DNA of 64,000 nt from positions 1 to 64,000 of the forward strand of contig CP107851.1 of NCBI GenBank assembly GCA_036013505.1, given 5' to 3'. Below the pieces are notes generated by a model. It did not search any database. It was not told the origin of the DNA and saw only the letters and a program-made list of their open reading frames with translations. The position numbers were made by a program, and so were the translations under genes. Source of the DNA: Streptomyces sp. NBC_00510. Its GTDB lineage: Bacteria; Actinomycetota; Actinomycetes; Streptomycetales; Streptomycetaceae. Shown here piece by piece: positions 17,486 through 25,676 of the stretch; positions within the stretch are counted from its first letter, which is position 1, and each line of letters opens with the position of its first letter.

Positions 17486-17977
17486 TCAGGGGGCGTGAAA
17501 GCCCATCGCAGCAGCGAACGACTCGTGCGGAGTCGGCATCGGGCGGAAACGCTCGAGGAGGTCGCGGAGCGGATTCGGTGGCACAAGCCGGTCGCTCACG
17601 CAGGGCCGCAGCCAGTACGGGCCCGGGGGCACATCACGGGCGAGCGGAGGCAGGGTCAGGATGTGCGGGGCACCGACGCACAGACCGTAGGTGTGCGGCT
17701 CCCACCGGGCGGTCGTCCCGGGAGGCACGAGCCAGTACAGCCACGCGTTCTCCGGGTCGGCGATGACCGGGCCGCAGACGCCGAGCTGGACCTCGTCCAT
17801 GGCGGCCACTATGTCGGCGGAGTCAGTCCCGCTGCCGCTGATCACCACGTCGAAGAGGCCGCCGCCGAGAGGCATCCGGACCGCGCGCTGATCGCCGATG
17901 TCGAGGTAGGCGCGGATGCGGGCGGCCAGGTCCTGCATGTCGTCTCGAGGGGGCACCGGCGCCTCAGTGGTCAGCAT
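17486..17977 (-). CDS. Conserved-type hypothetical partner protein, 163 aa
   Basis: The start ATG 17977 overlaps the end of the ATP-binding gene by 7 nt. The middle reads DPENAWLYWLVPPGTTARW and HTYGLCVGAPHILTLPP, then GPYWLRP. This kind of protein is often seen in Streptomyces beside a regulator and an anti-sigma-like ATPase. The sequence suggests a small mixed alpha/beta domain with no membrane segment. No biochemical role is known to me. Confidence 0.6.
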   Translation of the reverse strand: MLTTEAPVPPRDDMQDLAARIRAYLDIGDQRAVRMPLGGGLFDVVISGSGTDSADIVAAMDEVQLGVCGPVIADPENAWLYWLVPPGTTARWEPHTYGLCVGAPHILTLPPLARDVPPGPYWLRPCVSDRLVPPNPLRDLLERFRPMPTPHESFAAAMGFHAP

Positions 17978-18540
17978 GCCGGCGTCCCCGGCACCAGGGC
18001 CTGCACGGTCTTGGAGCGGCCGTCCTCGGCGACAGCGAAGGAGAGGCGGGCGCCGAGGTGTTGTGCGACCCACAGGCCGCGGGCCGACTGGCCCTCGGTG
18101 GGCTTCCAGGTGACGGCCTCGATGAAGCCAGGGAAGTCCGGGAACGGGTCGGTCACCTCGATGAGGAGTTCGCCCGTGGCGATGACGGCCAGGCGCAAGT
18201 CCAGGCGGCCCCGCGGCGGCGGCGACGAGTGCCGGGCGGCGTTGTCCATCACCCGCGCGGCAATCTGCGCGGCATTCTTGATGTCGCCGTGCCAGTGACC
18301 CATCGTGAGCTGCGTGCGGGTGTGGACCCTGGCGTTTCCGCTCGCGGACCCGTTCGCCTCGAAGTCCCTCCGCCAGTGCCAAACGGCGTCGTCGCGGACG
18401 GGCATGGGCGTCTCAACCACGGCAACCGGAAAGCCAGACGCGCCGGTCGAGTCGGTTGCGGGTGTGTGGGGTCGTGTGCTGCTCACCTTGTCTCCCAAGG
18501 CCGAGATCATGCGCTGTCTTGTGACGAGGTAACCGCGCAA
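17971..18540 (-). CDS. GHKL ATP-binding protein (RsbW/anti-sigma-like), 189 aa
   Basis: N-box AAQIAARVMDNAARHS, G1-like region LLIEVTDPFPDFPG and G2-like GQSARGLWVAQHLGARLSF mark a HATPase_c domain with no kinase phosphoacceptor domain, as in the many single-domain anti-sigma-like proteins of Streptomyces. Such proteins bind a partner regulator in an ATP-dependent way. The first ~50 residues are unlike the family; MPVRDDAVWHWRR (near 18400) could be the true start. The divergent HTH/TPR regulator begins 105 bp away. Confidence 0.7.
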   Translation of the reverse strand: MRGYLVTRQRMISALGDKVSSTRPHTPATDSTGASGFPVAVVETPMPVRDDAVWHWRRDFEANGSASGNARVHTRTQLTMGHWHGDIKNAAQIAARVMDNAARHSSPPPRGRLDLRLAVIATGELLIEVTDPFPDFPGFIEAVTWKPTEGQSARGLWVAQHLGARLSFAVAEDGRSKTVQALVPGTPAC

Positions 18541-18553
18541 TCACTCTCCGCAG

Positions 18554-18596
18554 TAGGGCGAACGGGCACCAACGTGCATGCACGCCCTAGGGCGAA
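18554..18596. promoter_or_regulatory. Palindromes and TAGGGCGAA repeats between divergent genes
   Basis: TAGGGCGAA occurs at 18554-18562 and 18588-18596 (34 bp apart). Between them lie two abutting palindromes, CGTGCATGCACG (18573-18584) and CGCCCTAGGGCG (18583-18594). They lie in the gap between the ATP-binding gene and the HTH/TPR regulator and are probable operators for that regulator. Confidence 0.45.
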
Positions 18597-18645
18597 TTTG
18601 CGATTCCATTACCTTCGGGTCTGGCGCCCCTACTACCGTTGACAC

Positions 18646-19905
18646 ATGGTCAGCTCCCGTGATGGGCACAGGAACACGGTCCTGGAAGCGCAGATGCGCG
18701 CCGCCGGTATGAGCGCAGCTGACCTTGCCAAGGCGCTCAACGAAGCTTTACTCGCCCTCACCGGACGCATGGGCGACTTGACAGACCGCACGATCCGACG
18801 CCTCCTGAGCGGACAAACTCGATGGCCGCAGACGCGACAGCTTCTGGCGCTGGAGGCAGTATTCGGCTGTACCGGTGAGGCGCTGGGCTTCACCAAGCCA
18901 ACCCGCGCCAAGCGGAAGCCCACGCAAGAGGACCCCATGCAACGCCGAACTTTCGCTGCCGGCGCAGTCGCCGCCGTGATTCCCACACCCATCACCGCAC
19001 CCCGACGCATCGGACGCGCCGACCTCGAACGCATGCAGGCGGCCCTCGACGCGCTCTCCGTCCAAGAACAGCGATCCGGCGGCTCCGCTGCGGTGGAAAC
19101 CGAAGCTCTTACCAAGGCACAGATGGCCGTGGACCTTATGAACCATGGCCAGACCACCACCACCATCCGTTGCGCGATCTACAGCCTCGCCGCCAACGCC
19201 ACCATGGCCGCTGCGTGGGCCGCGCTCGACGCCCACGCCATGGAACGCGCCCAGCGTCATCTCGAACGAGCCCTCATGCTGGCCGGCTATAGCGGAGACT
19301 CAGTGGTCACCCTCCGCGCCTGGAACTACATGGCGTTGCTGTCCAGCCAGCGCAACAAGCCCGGTGACGCCCAGGCCGCCGCGGAACGCGTACGCCGCAA
19401 CGCCACAACCCGGCGTGATCCGATGTACGCCTCCCTTGGACACGCCAGATATGCGCTGGCCCTGTCGCAACAGCAGGACGTACGCGGGGCCCTACGCGCC
19501 ATCCGCCTGTCCGAAGACGCCCTGCACAGAGCAGACGCCAACGCTCCCCGCCCGGCATGGTTCAGCTTCTACGATGTCGCCGAGTGGCACGGCCTGTCCT
19601 CACTCGTGCACCTTCGTATTGGCCGGCCCGATGAAGCCGAGTTCCACGTCCACCAGACCCTCGCCCGCATCCGCCCCGGCTTCGAGAGAAATCGCGCCTA
19701 CTACACGGCGCAGCTCGCCATCGCCCAGGTCAAGCAAGGAGACCTTGAGCAGGCCTGCCGCACCGCTGACGTCCTCTACACCCATGGTCTTCCCAACTCC
19801 GGGCGTGTCCGCGAACTGCTGCGTATCTTCCGCACTGAGGCCGCCGCTACCGGATCGAAACGCGCACGCGCGTGGCTGCATGACACTGCCACCACCACCC
19901 TTTGA
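18646..19905 (+). CDS. HTH (XRE-like) regulator with TPR-like C-terminal part, 419 aa
   Basis: Residues ~10-75 form a helix-turn-helix domain (VLEAQMRAAGMSAADLAKAL, LTDRTIRRLLSGQTRWPQTR). After a linker with a RRTFAAGAVAAVI stretch, residues ~150-410 are helical repeats (MERAQRHLERALMLAGY, GHARYALALSQQQDVRGALR, DEAEFHVHQTLARIRPG). This layout matches Streptomyces regulators of the NsdA/PfmB-like kind that sense a small ligand or peptide through TPRs. It is transcribed away from the ATP-binding gene and probably controls that pair and the nucleotide operon behind it (inference). Confidence 0.7.
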   Translation: MVSSRDGHRNTVLEAQMRAAGMSAADLAKALNEALLALTGRMGDLTDRTIRRLLSGQTRWPQTRQLLALEAVFGCTGEALGFTKPTRAKRKPTQEDPMQRRTFAAGAVAAVIPTPITAPRRIGRADLERMQAALDALSVQEQRSGGSAAVETEALTKAQMAVDLMNHGQTTTTIRCAIYSLAANATMAAAWAALDAHAMERAQRHLERALMLAGYSGDSVVTLRAWNYMALLSSQRNKPGDAQAAAERVRRNATTRRDPMYASLGHARYALALSQQQDVRGALRAIRLSEDALHRADANAPRPAWFSFYDVAEWHGLSSLVHLRIGRPDEAEFHVHQTLARIRPGFERNRAYYTAQLAIAQVKQGDLEQACRTADVLYTHGLPNSGRVRELLRIFRTEAAATGSKRARAWLHDTATTTL

Positions 19906-19919
19906 GAAAGGACCGCACC

Positions 19920-20471
19920 ATGGACCTGGAGCTTCAGCGCATCGGACGGGAACAGCTCGACGAGGTACGGCACACCCTCCTAAGCGTGTACGCCGAGGTC
20001 TACGCGCACCGCATGGAGGACCCGTTCTTCTCCATAGAGCGCTTCGATGAGCGACTTACAGGGCACGCCGGCCGCAACTCCTGGGAGGCCGTCATCGGCT
20101 ATGTGAACGCAGAGCCCGTCGGCTACGCCTACGGCGCCGCCCTGCAGCCCGGCGCCCGCTGGTGGATGCACCAGCTCGACCCCCTGCCAGAGGACTACAC
20201 CGAGGAGACAGGCGCCCGCACTCTCGCTCTGTTCGAGATCATGACCCGCGAACAGTGGCGTGGTACCGGCGTCGCCCATCGCATCCACGAGGAGCTGCTC
20301 GCCAGCCGCGCCGAGGAGCGCGTGACTCTGCTGGTGGACCCCCGCAAGGTCGATGTCAAGGCCATGTACGAGCGCTGGGGCTACGCAAGCGTCGGCGAGC
20401 AGAAGCCGTTCCCGGACTCCCCGCTCTACGCCACCATGGTCCGCCAACTCCGAACCCCCACGACCGCGTAG
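19920..20471 (+). CDS. GNAT-family N-acetyltransferase, 183 aa
   Basis: The acetyl-CoA-binding motif A is visible as EIMTREQWRGTGVAHRIHEE, and motif B follows as ERVTLLVDPRKVDVKAMYER with WGYASVGEQ. The fold transfers acetyl groups to amines of small molecules or proteins; the substrate is unknown. ATG 19920 has AAAGGA upstream and lies 14 nt after the regulator gene. A TTG overlapping the regulator stop would add six residues. Probably cotranscribed with the regulator. Confidence 0.75.
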   Translation: MDLELQRIGREQLDEVRHTLLSVYAEVYAHRMEDPFFSIERFDERLTGHAGRNSWEAVIGYVNAEPVGYAYGAALQPGARWWMHQLDPLPEDYTEETGARTLALFEIMTREQWRGTGVAHRIHEELLASRAEERVTLLVDPRKVDVKAMYERWGYASVGEQKPFPDSPLYATMVRQLRTPTTA

Positions 20472-20532
20472 ACAGCCAAGCAATGGGCGATGGAGGCCCT
20501 GCCCGGTCCGGCACGGCCTCCATCATTTCTGC

Positions 20533-20868
20533 CTATCTGACCTGGGTCACCTCCCCATGAGGAGAGCTGCAAGCTGCCCGCGGAGCTCGACGCGGGCGCG
20601 CTCCACAGCGAGGTGCTGCGAAACCAAGCAAGCCGAAGCAACACGACTCCTCAGCCGGCCCGTCATCGACCTCGGCCCCGCCCGGCACGCGCGCGCGAGA
20701 GAAGGGATAGAGACTGTGCCGATTTCGAGGCATGCCGGTGACCGTGGTCATGACCTCGGTGTCGATCCGCACGGTGATCTGTCCATGAGCCCACGCATCC
20801 AGAGCCACGTGCGTGGTCGTCGGACCGGCGCGCACTACCCTCGCGCGGCTCCGCTCGTAGACTGCCAT
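20533..20868 (-). CDS. Hypothetical protein, 111 aa
   Basis: ATG 20868 has GGAGG at 7-nt spacing. The N-terminal part (THVALDAWAHGQITVRIDTE) resembles short hypothetical proteins of Streptomyces, while the C-terminal part is Arg/Pro/Cys-rich and less convincing. It may have a late frameshift. Function unknown. Confidence 0.4.
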   Translation of the reverse strand: MAVYERSRARVVRAGPTTTHVALDAWAHGQITVRIDTEVMTTVTGMPRNRHSLYPFSRARVPGGAEVDDGPAEESCCFGLLGFAAPRCGARPRRAPRAACSSPHGEVTQVR

Positions 20869-20964
20869 GGCCTGCCTCCGTGCACATCGTGCCTGATCAG
20901 CCTTGCCGAGGCGACAAGTCACGTCAACGCAGAATAGCTCCCAGCCCCTGCCTTCAGCCCTGGA

Positions 20965-22521
20965 TCAGAGCAACCCGACCTGCTGGAGGACCCGGGCGTC
21001 GGTGTTGTACGGGTAGTGATGGCCGTGCTCAAGGCTCTTCTGGACGAGCTGACCCCTCTCCTTGTCCGCGTGGAAGGTCGACCAGTTGTGGCACGTCTCG
21101 CACACCTCGATCGTGAGGAAGGGTCGCAGGAGGTGCAGGCCACGGTCGCGGTCGACCAGGTACAGGCTGCCGCTCTCGATCGTGTTGCTCGGATGCTTCA
21201 TCGTCGAGGTGGGCACCACGGGATGGTCGCCCATCAGGCGCCGGAACATGATCGAAGCCTCGGCCTGGTAGGCGTCCCACGACACGGACGTCACGTGGAC
21301 AAGAGGCAGATCAGCGAGGAACCGGGCATGTCCCAGCACCAGCTCTAGGTCGCCGCGTGCCTCCTGCAGCGCCGCGGGGAGGGTGACTGCGTCGAGCGCA
21401 CGCCCGTGCGCTCTGGCATGGCGGCGGTCTGCCAGCCGACTCCGTGCCTGCTGGACGTCATCACTGCTGAGAAGGGTTCCCAGCTCGTGGAGGGGGTGGT
21501 CCGGAGTCAAGCCGCGCCGGGTCTTCGCCCCGCCGATTTGCTGCAGGATCGCCGTCCAGTCCCCCAGCCCTGGGCCGCCTGCGCCCCCGGACAGTTTGCG
21601 TTGTAGATCCGATACGGAGGAGAGACTTATCCCGGCTTCATGGGCAAGGGCCGCCGCGACCAGAGCGCCGTACGCGAGAAGCGCCTCCGCTGTCTCAAGA
21701 ACGGCGTCGTAGGCGGGCGCAGTGTCGTTTGCACTGGTCCGGGCCTCGACTTCTCGCCAGCGCAACGCGATGGGGTATGGAAGTCGGGTGCGGAAGATGT
21801 AGCCCGGTTGGTCAAGTTGGGCTGCGGCTTCCGCTCGGAGGCGGGTGAGCTGGCCAGCCTCGATGATGGAGCGTCGCGCGTTCTCGGGGTTGGACCCGGT
21901 GTCGTATACGGAGTTGGCCAGGTTCGCTGCTTCTGCGCTCCAGCAACTCATCCGTTGGCCAGCTGTGCTCAGTTCCTCCAGCGCTGCCGAGAGTGCCTGA
22001 TCGACTATCGGCAACGTCAGGGTACGGAGGTCTCTGGGCGAAAGCCGCCGGAGCCCGGCCGTGCCGTAGGCCAAGCGTCCGACGCTGTCTGAGCGCAGGA
22101 AGGCGAGGATCAGGCGAGCGTGGTCCAGCGGCAAGGAGGTGACGGGGCGTAGGACGAGGAGGCTGCCCACAGCTGCCGCGGGCAGGTCGGACTCCTCGAC
22201 ACGAGCTGCCTTGGGGTGTCCGGTGATCACTTCAGATAGCAGAAGATCTCCGGCGCGGAGGTGGAATTGCTCCGGTACATCGTTCCGCCAGATGTCGGCA
22301 TCTTCGTCCGGTTCGGCAATCTCCCCGTCCCGGCTCAGGTGGCTGAGCCTGATCAGACGTACGGCATCCGGCCGATCCGGCAGGCAAGCACCCTCCGATG
22401 CAGAGCCCTTGATCGGATAGCTACGCCGAACGCTGGCGATCACTGTCTCTAAGGGCACACCTGCCGTTGTCGACTGATCCTGACCGTTCTCAGACGTACT
22501 GTCCGCTCCGACACTCGACAT
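20965..22521 (-). CDS. HsdS-like (type I restriction specificity-type) protein, 518 aa
   Basis: The first ~190 residues look like a target-recognition domain: IRLSHLSRDGEI, RAGDLLLSEVITGHPKAARV, then LAYGTAGLRRLSPRDLRTLT and LPIVDQALSAALEEL, the usual order of an HsdS half. The middle is helical (ARTSANDTAPAYDAVLETAE). The end has a CETCHNW motif and HHYPYNTDARVLQQVGLL. No HsdM or HsdR lies nearby, so it is an orphan. It could be a DNA-recognition protein of a defence system or a stand-alone nuclease. ATG 22521 follows GAGGGGGAG. Confidence 0.55.
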   Translation of the reverse strand: MSSVGADSTSENGQDQSTTAGVPLETVIASVRRSYPIKGSASEGACLPDRPDAVRLIRLSHLSRDGEIAEPDEDADIWRNDVPEQFHLRAGDLLLSEVITGHPKAARVEESDLPAAAVGSLLVLRPVTSLPLDHARLILAFLRSDSVGRLAYGTAGLRRLSPRDLRTLTLPIVDQALSAALEELSTAGQRMSCWSAEAANLANSVYDTGSNPENARRSIIEAGQLTRLRAEAAAQLDQPGYIFRTRLPYPIALRWREVEARTSANDTAPAYDAVLETAEALLAYGALVAAALAHEAGISLSSVSDLQRKLSGGAGGPGLGDWTAILQQIGGAKTRRGLTPDHPLHELGTLLSSDDVQQARSRLADRRHARAHGRALDAVTLPAALQEARGDLELVLGHARFLADLPLVHVTSVSWDAYQAEASIMFRRLMGDHPVVPTSTMKHPSNTIESGSLYLVDRDRGLHLLRPFLTIEVCETCHNWSTFHADKERGQLVQKSLEHGHHYPYNTDARVLQQVGLL

Positions 22522-22638
22522 GGCTCCCCCTCGAGCTCAAGATGATCGGATTCTAGGACGGGCAATGACGAGCTTGGTCGGTTTCCCAGCAGGTCACAGG
22601 AGTTGCGCTGCCGACCTCGCCCATCGACGGGCGTTCGC

Positions 22639-22932
22639 TCATGCCGTTCGATCCATCCGGGCCGCTGGTACGGCGGGGATCTGGCCGTCGCGCTGAGCCC
22701 GCTTGTAGGCCAGAGCGCATAGCCGCGCGTGGTCGCTGCTCGCAGCGCGGGGGCACGCGGCCTCGATAGCGGCCTGGCCGTCAGCGAAGGCCTCCTCCGG
22801 CTCCCGGCTGCTGCGTAGCGCGGCATCATGCTGCGCGGCCCGTGCTCGAGTCTCCTGCTCGAAGCCCGACTGTTCGGCGGCGCGGACAGCGTCTTGGATG
22901 GCGGCCGGCGCGAGGAGATACCCGGCTGGCAC
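22639..22932 (-). CDS. Hypothetical protein touching the trailer end of array 2
   Basis: The frame reads coherently (AAIQDAVRAAEQSGFEQETR, EEAFADGQAAIEAACPRA) and extends upstream through LNRHAVFRVVPDYVPAGYLL directly into the last CRISPR repeat at 22981. A GTG at 22932 is a possible start. Either the gene is short, or its 5' end was replaced when the array arrived. Helical; function unknown. Confidence 0.35.
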   Translation of the reverse strand: MPAGYLLAPAAIQDAVRAAEQSGFEQETRARAAQHDAALRSSREPEEAFADGQAAIEAACPRAASSDHARLCALAYKRAQRDGQIPAVPAARMDRTA

Positions 22933-22980
22933 GTAGTCGGGGACGACCCGGAATACGGCGTGCCGGTTCAGGATCTGCTC

Positions 22981-23933
22981 GAACCACCCCCGCGTAGGCG
23001 GCGACGACGTGCCGATGGCGGGGCTGGGGGCCGTCCCGACCTCGGCAGAACCACCCGGGCGTGGGCGGGGACGACGTGGTTTTCGGCGGGGCGGTCGTGA
23101 CGGCTCTGGAACCACCCCCGCGTAGGCGGGGACGGCACGACACCCGAAGGTTCTTCACCTGACGGATCAGGTACGAACCATCCCCGCGTGGGCGGGGACG
23201 ACGCAGGCGCGCGGCCTCACATCCTGTGGGACCCCGAACCACCCCCGCGTAGGCGGGACGACTCGTCCTCGTCCAGGCAGGCCACCCATTCGGGCGAACC
23301 ACCCCCGCGTAGGCGGGGACGACTACCTCTACGTCTCCAGCGGTACCGCGATCCGTGAACCACCCCCGCGTAGGCGGGGACGACGACGAAGCCCCCGTAC
23401 CTCGCCGGTACGGGGGCGAACCACCCCCGCGTAGGCGGGGACGACCCGCCGACGAACAGCGCCAGGCCGGGCACGGACGAACCACCCCCGCGTAGGCGGG
23501 GACGACATGGTGGCGCCCGAGGGGACAGTCCACGCGAACGAACCACTCCCGCGTAGGCGGGGACGACTTCTGGGCGAGCTTCCACCCGGCGTTGCCGAGC
23601 GAACCACCCCCGCGTAGGCGGGGACGACGCCGGTGGTGGCGGTGACTGCGGGCATCAGCCGGAACCACCCCCGCGTAGGCGGGGACGACTTGTTGTAGTG
23701 CGTGGTCTTGATGACGATCGACGAACCACCCCCGCGTAGGCGGGGACGACTAGCGCAGCGCGTCGACGCTGTGATCGTCCCGTGAACCACCCCCGCGTAG
23801 GCGGGGACGACGTTGTTGATGGACTTGCCGTGCCCGGCGAGCGAGAACCACTCCCGCGTAGGCGGGGACGACGTGGTGCAGGCGGGCGAAGAACTCGCGC
23901 ACGGCGAACCACCCCCGCGTAGGCGGGGACGAC
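22981..23933 (-). CRISPR. CRISPR array 2, left part (trailer side), 16 repeats
   Basis: The 28-bp repeat reads GTCGTCCCCGCCTAC-GCGGGGGTGGTTC on the minus strand. Copies start at 22981, 23048, 23109, 23175, 23236 (27 bp), 23296 and then every 61 bp to 23906. The four leftmost copies carry substitutions and irregular spacers, marking the trailer end. The last copy (23906-23933) is followed by TA and then the IS630 element. One spacer (about 23386-23417) is itself a hairpin. Confidence 0.95.
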
Positions 23934-24024
23934 TAGTGCCGCGTCAGGCAACGTTCGCCCTCTTGTGAGGTGACGCGCCGCCCGGGTGATCGCTCGGAGG
24001 GCCGCGGGCCGCCAAACTACGCGG

Positions 24025-25158
24025 GTGGCAGAGCGAGTACGGGTTCGCGAGATCGATGACGACGAGGGCCGGCGGCTGCTGCGGATCGTCCGCAGGGGGA
24101 CCGGATCGGTGGTGACCTGGCGGCGCGCGCAGATGGTCTTGCTGTCCGCGCAAGGCATGGCCGTGGCGAAGATCGCCGAAGTGACGTTCACGAGCCCGGA
24201 CCGGGTTCGTGATGTGATCCACGACTTCAACGCCGACGGCTTTGAGGCGCTCTACCCCAAGTACAAGGGTGGACGCCCCAGGACCTTCACCCTGCCCGAG
24301 CGCAGAGAGATCAAGAAGATCGCCAAGTCCAAGCCGGTCGAGCACGGCCTGCCCTGCTCGACCTGGAGCCTGGCCAAACTGGCCGGCTTCCTGGTCGCCG
24401 AGGGGGTGGTCGACGACATCAGCCACGAGGGCCTGCGGGTCCTGCTCCGCGAGGAGGGCGTCTCCTTTCAACGCGTGAAGACCTGGAAGACCTCCCGTGA
24501 CCCCGACTACGCCGCCAAGAAGGCCCGGGTCGAGCACCTCTACGCGATTGCCGACGACGAGGTCACACCCGATGGCGGAGAACCCGAAGTCGTGTTCTGC
24601 ATGGACGAGTTCGGCCCGCTTAACCTCCAACCGCACCCGGGACGGCAGTGGGCCGAACTCGGCGGCAAGCACAAGGATCCCGACCGGGAACCCAGACCGA
24701 GGAGGCGAGCGACATACACCCGCCCGCACGGCGTGCGTCACCTGTTCGCCGCGTATGACCTGAGCAAGAACAAGCTCTACGGGCACATCAAGAAGACCAA
24801 GAACCGCTCGAAGTTCCTGGAGTTCTGCCGCTACCTGCGCGGCCTCTACCCGACCAACGTGCGCATCGCCATCGTCTGCGACAACTTCTCCCCGCACCTG
24901 ACCACCAAGCGCTGCCGCCGGGTCGCGGACTGGGCCGAGGCGAACAACGTCGAGATCGCCTACACCCCGACCAACAGCTCCTGGCTCAACCGCATCGAAG
25001 CCCAGTTCACCGCCCTGCGCTACTTCGCCCTCGACGGCACCGACCACCCCACTCACAAGGCCCAGGGCAGCATGATCCGCCGCTACATCATCTGGCGGAA
25101 CAAGAACGCCACCGACAAGCACCTCACAGCCCTCGTGAGCAGGGCCAACGCAGCCTGA
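24025..25158 (+). CDS. IS630-family transposase, 377 aa
   Basis: An N-terminal pair of HTH domains (MVLLSAQGMAVAKIAEVTFT, then GGRPRTFTLPERREIKKIAK) is followed by a DDE catalytic domain: VVFCMDEFGPLNLQP (first Asp, at CMDE), RIAIVCDNFSPHLT (second Asp) and SSWLNRIEAQFTALRYF (Glu). It cuts and pastes DNA at TA. GTG 24025 is chosen because the sequence before it is not conserved-looking; ATG 23986 is an alternative. The frame is intact, so the element may still move. Confidence 0.9.
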   Translation: MAERVRVREIDDDEGRRLLRIVRRGTGSVVTWRRAQMVLLSAQGMAVAKIAEVTFTSPDRVRDVIHDFNADGFEALYPKYKGGRPRTFTLPERREIKKIAKSKPVEHGLPCSTWSLAKLAGFLVAEGVVDDISHEGLRVLLREEGVSFQRVKTWKTSRDPDYAAKKARVEHLYAIADDEVTPDGGEPEVVFCMDEFGPLNLQPHPGRQWAELGGKHKDPDREPRPRRRATYTRPHGVRHLFAAYDLSKNKLYGHIKKTKNRSKFLEFCRYLRGLYPTNVRIAIVCDNFSPHLTTKRCRRVADWAEANNVEIAYTPTNSSWLNRIEAQFTALRYFALDGTDHPTHKAQGSMIRRYIIWRNKNATDKHLTALVSRANAA

Positions 25159-25180
25159 CCTGCAACGGCAACAGGCATCG

Positions 25181-25564
25181 TCACCACAGGTGCAGGAAGC
25201 TCCGCACGTCGTCATAACCGTCCTGGGCCCGACCGTCCACGTCCGACGGGTCCACCTCGGCCCGCGCCGCCAGCGACGCTGCCAGTGCGAGGGCCTCATC
25301 GCTGAGTCGACCGAAGCGTCGAGCGGTATGGCCCAGGCACAGGCCGGCCAGCCCGAGCAACGGACTCCCCGACACAGCCCGCGTCCCGACCTCCATGCAC
25401 CAGTGCTCGACGAACTCTCGGTCGTCGTCGTTCAACGCACTCCCGACCAGGACACTCGCTGCCTCGATCTCGTGCGAGCGGTCACCCAGAGCCCGCTCCA
25501 ACGTCTCGACTACAACCTCGTGAGGCAGCGCGGGAGGGTTCCGGAAGCTCCGATGTGTATGCAC
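25181..25564 (-). CDS. Passenger gene of the IS630 element, helical-repeat protein, 127 aa
   Basis: The gene lies inside the element, convergent with the transposase. It is all-helical (LERALGDRSHEIEAASVLVG, LLGLAGLCLGHTARRFGRLS, ALALAASLAARAEVDPSD) and ends DGYDDVRSFLHLW. It resembles HEAT-like small immunity-type proteins of Streptomyces. IS630 elements normally encode only a transposase, so this is cargo or a captured gene. Confidence 0.6.
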   Translation of the reverse strand: MHTHRSFRNPPALPHEVVVETLERALGDRSHEIEAASVLVGSALNDDDREFVEHWCMEVGTRAVSGSPLLGLAGLCLGHTARRFGRLSDEALALAASLAARAEVDPSDVDGRAQDGYDDVRSFLHLW

Positions 25565-25676
25565 CCCGCGAGACTACGCAGACCCGCAACACATACATCT
25601 GTCAGGCTGCACCCAACGGGGCGAACGTTGCCTGATGCGGCACTAGGCGCCATGACGTCCCCGATACGTTCCGGTA

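Larger units (their letters stand above)
23936..25643. mobile_element. IS630-family element inserted in a CRISPR spacer, 1,708 bp
   Basis: Terminal inverted repeats of 25 bp with one mismatch lie at 23936-23960 and 25619-25643 (outer bases GTGCCGCGTCAGG / GTGCCGCATCAGG). The element is flanked on both sides by TA, the target duplicated by IS630/Tc1 elements. Removing the element and one TA restores a 33-nt spacer between two repeats. It carries a transposase gene on plus and a second gene on minus. Confidence 0.92.

Noticed and set aside
22826..23790. Minus-strand frames of 120-280 aa over the left part of array 2
   Set aside because: Same cause: repeat-derived peptides.
23944..25299. 451-aa minus-strand frame in the IS630 element
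   Set aside because: Antisense of the transposase, which has intact DDE motifs.
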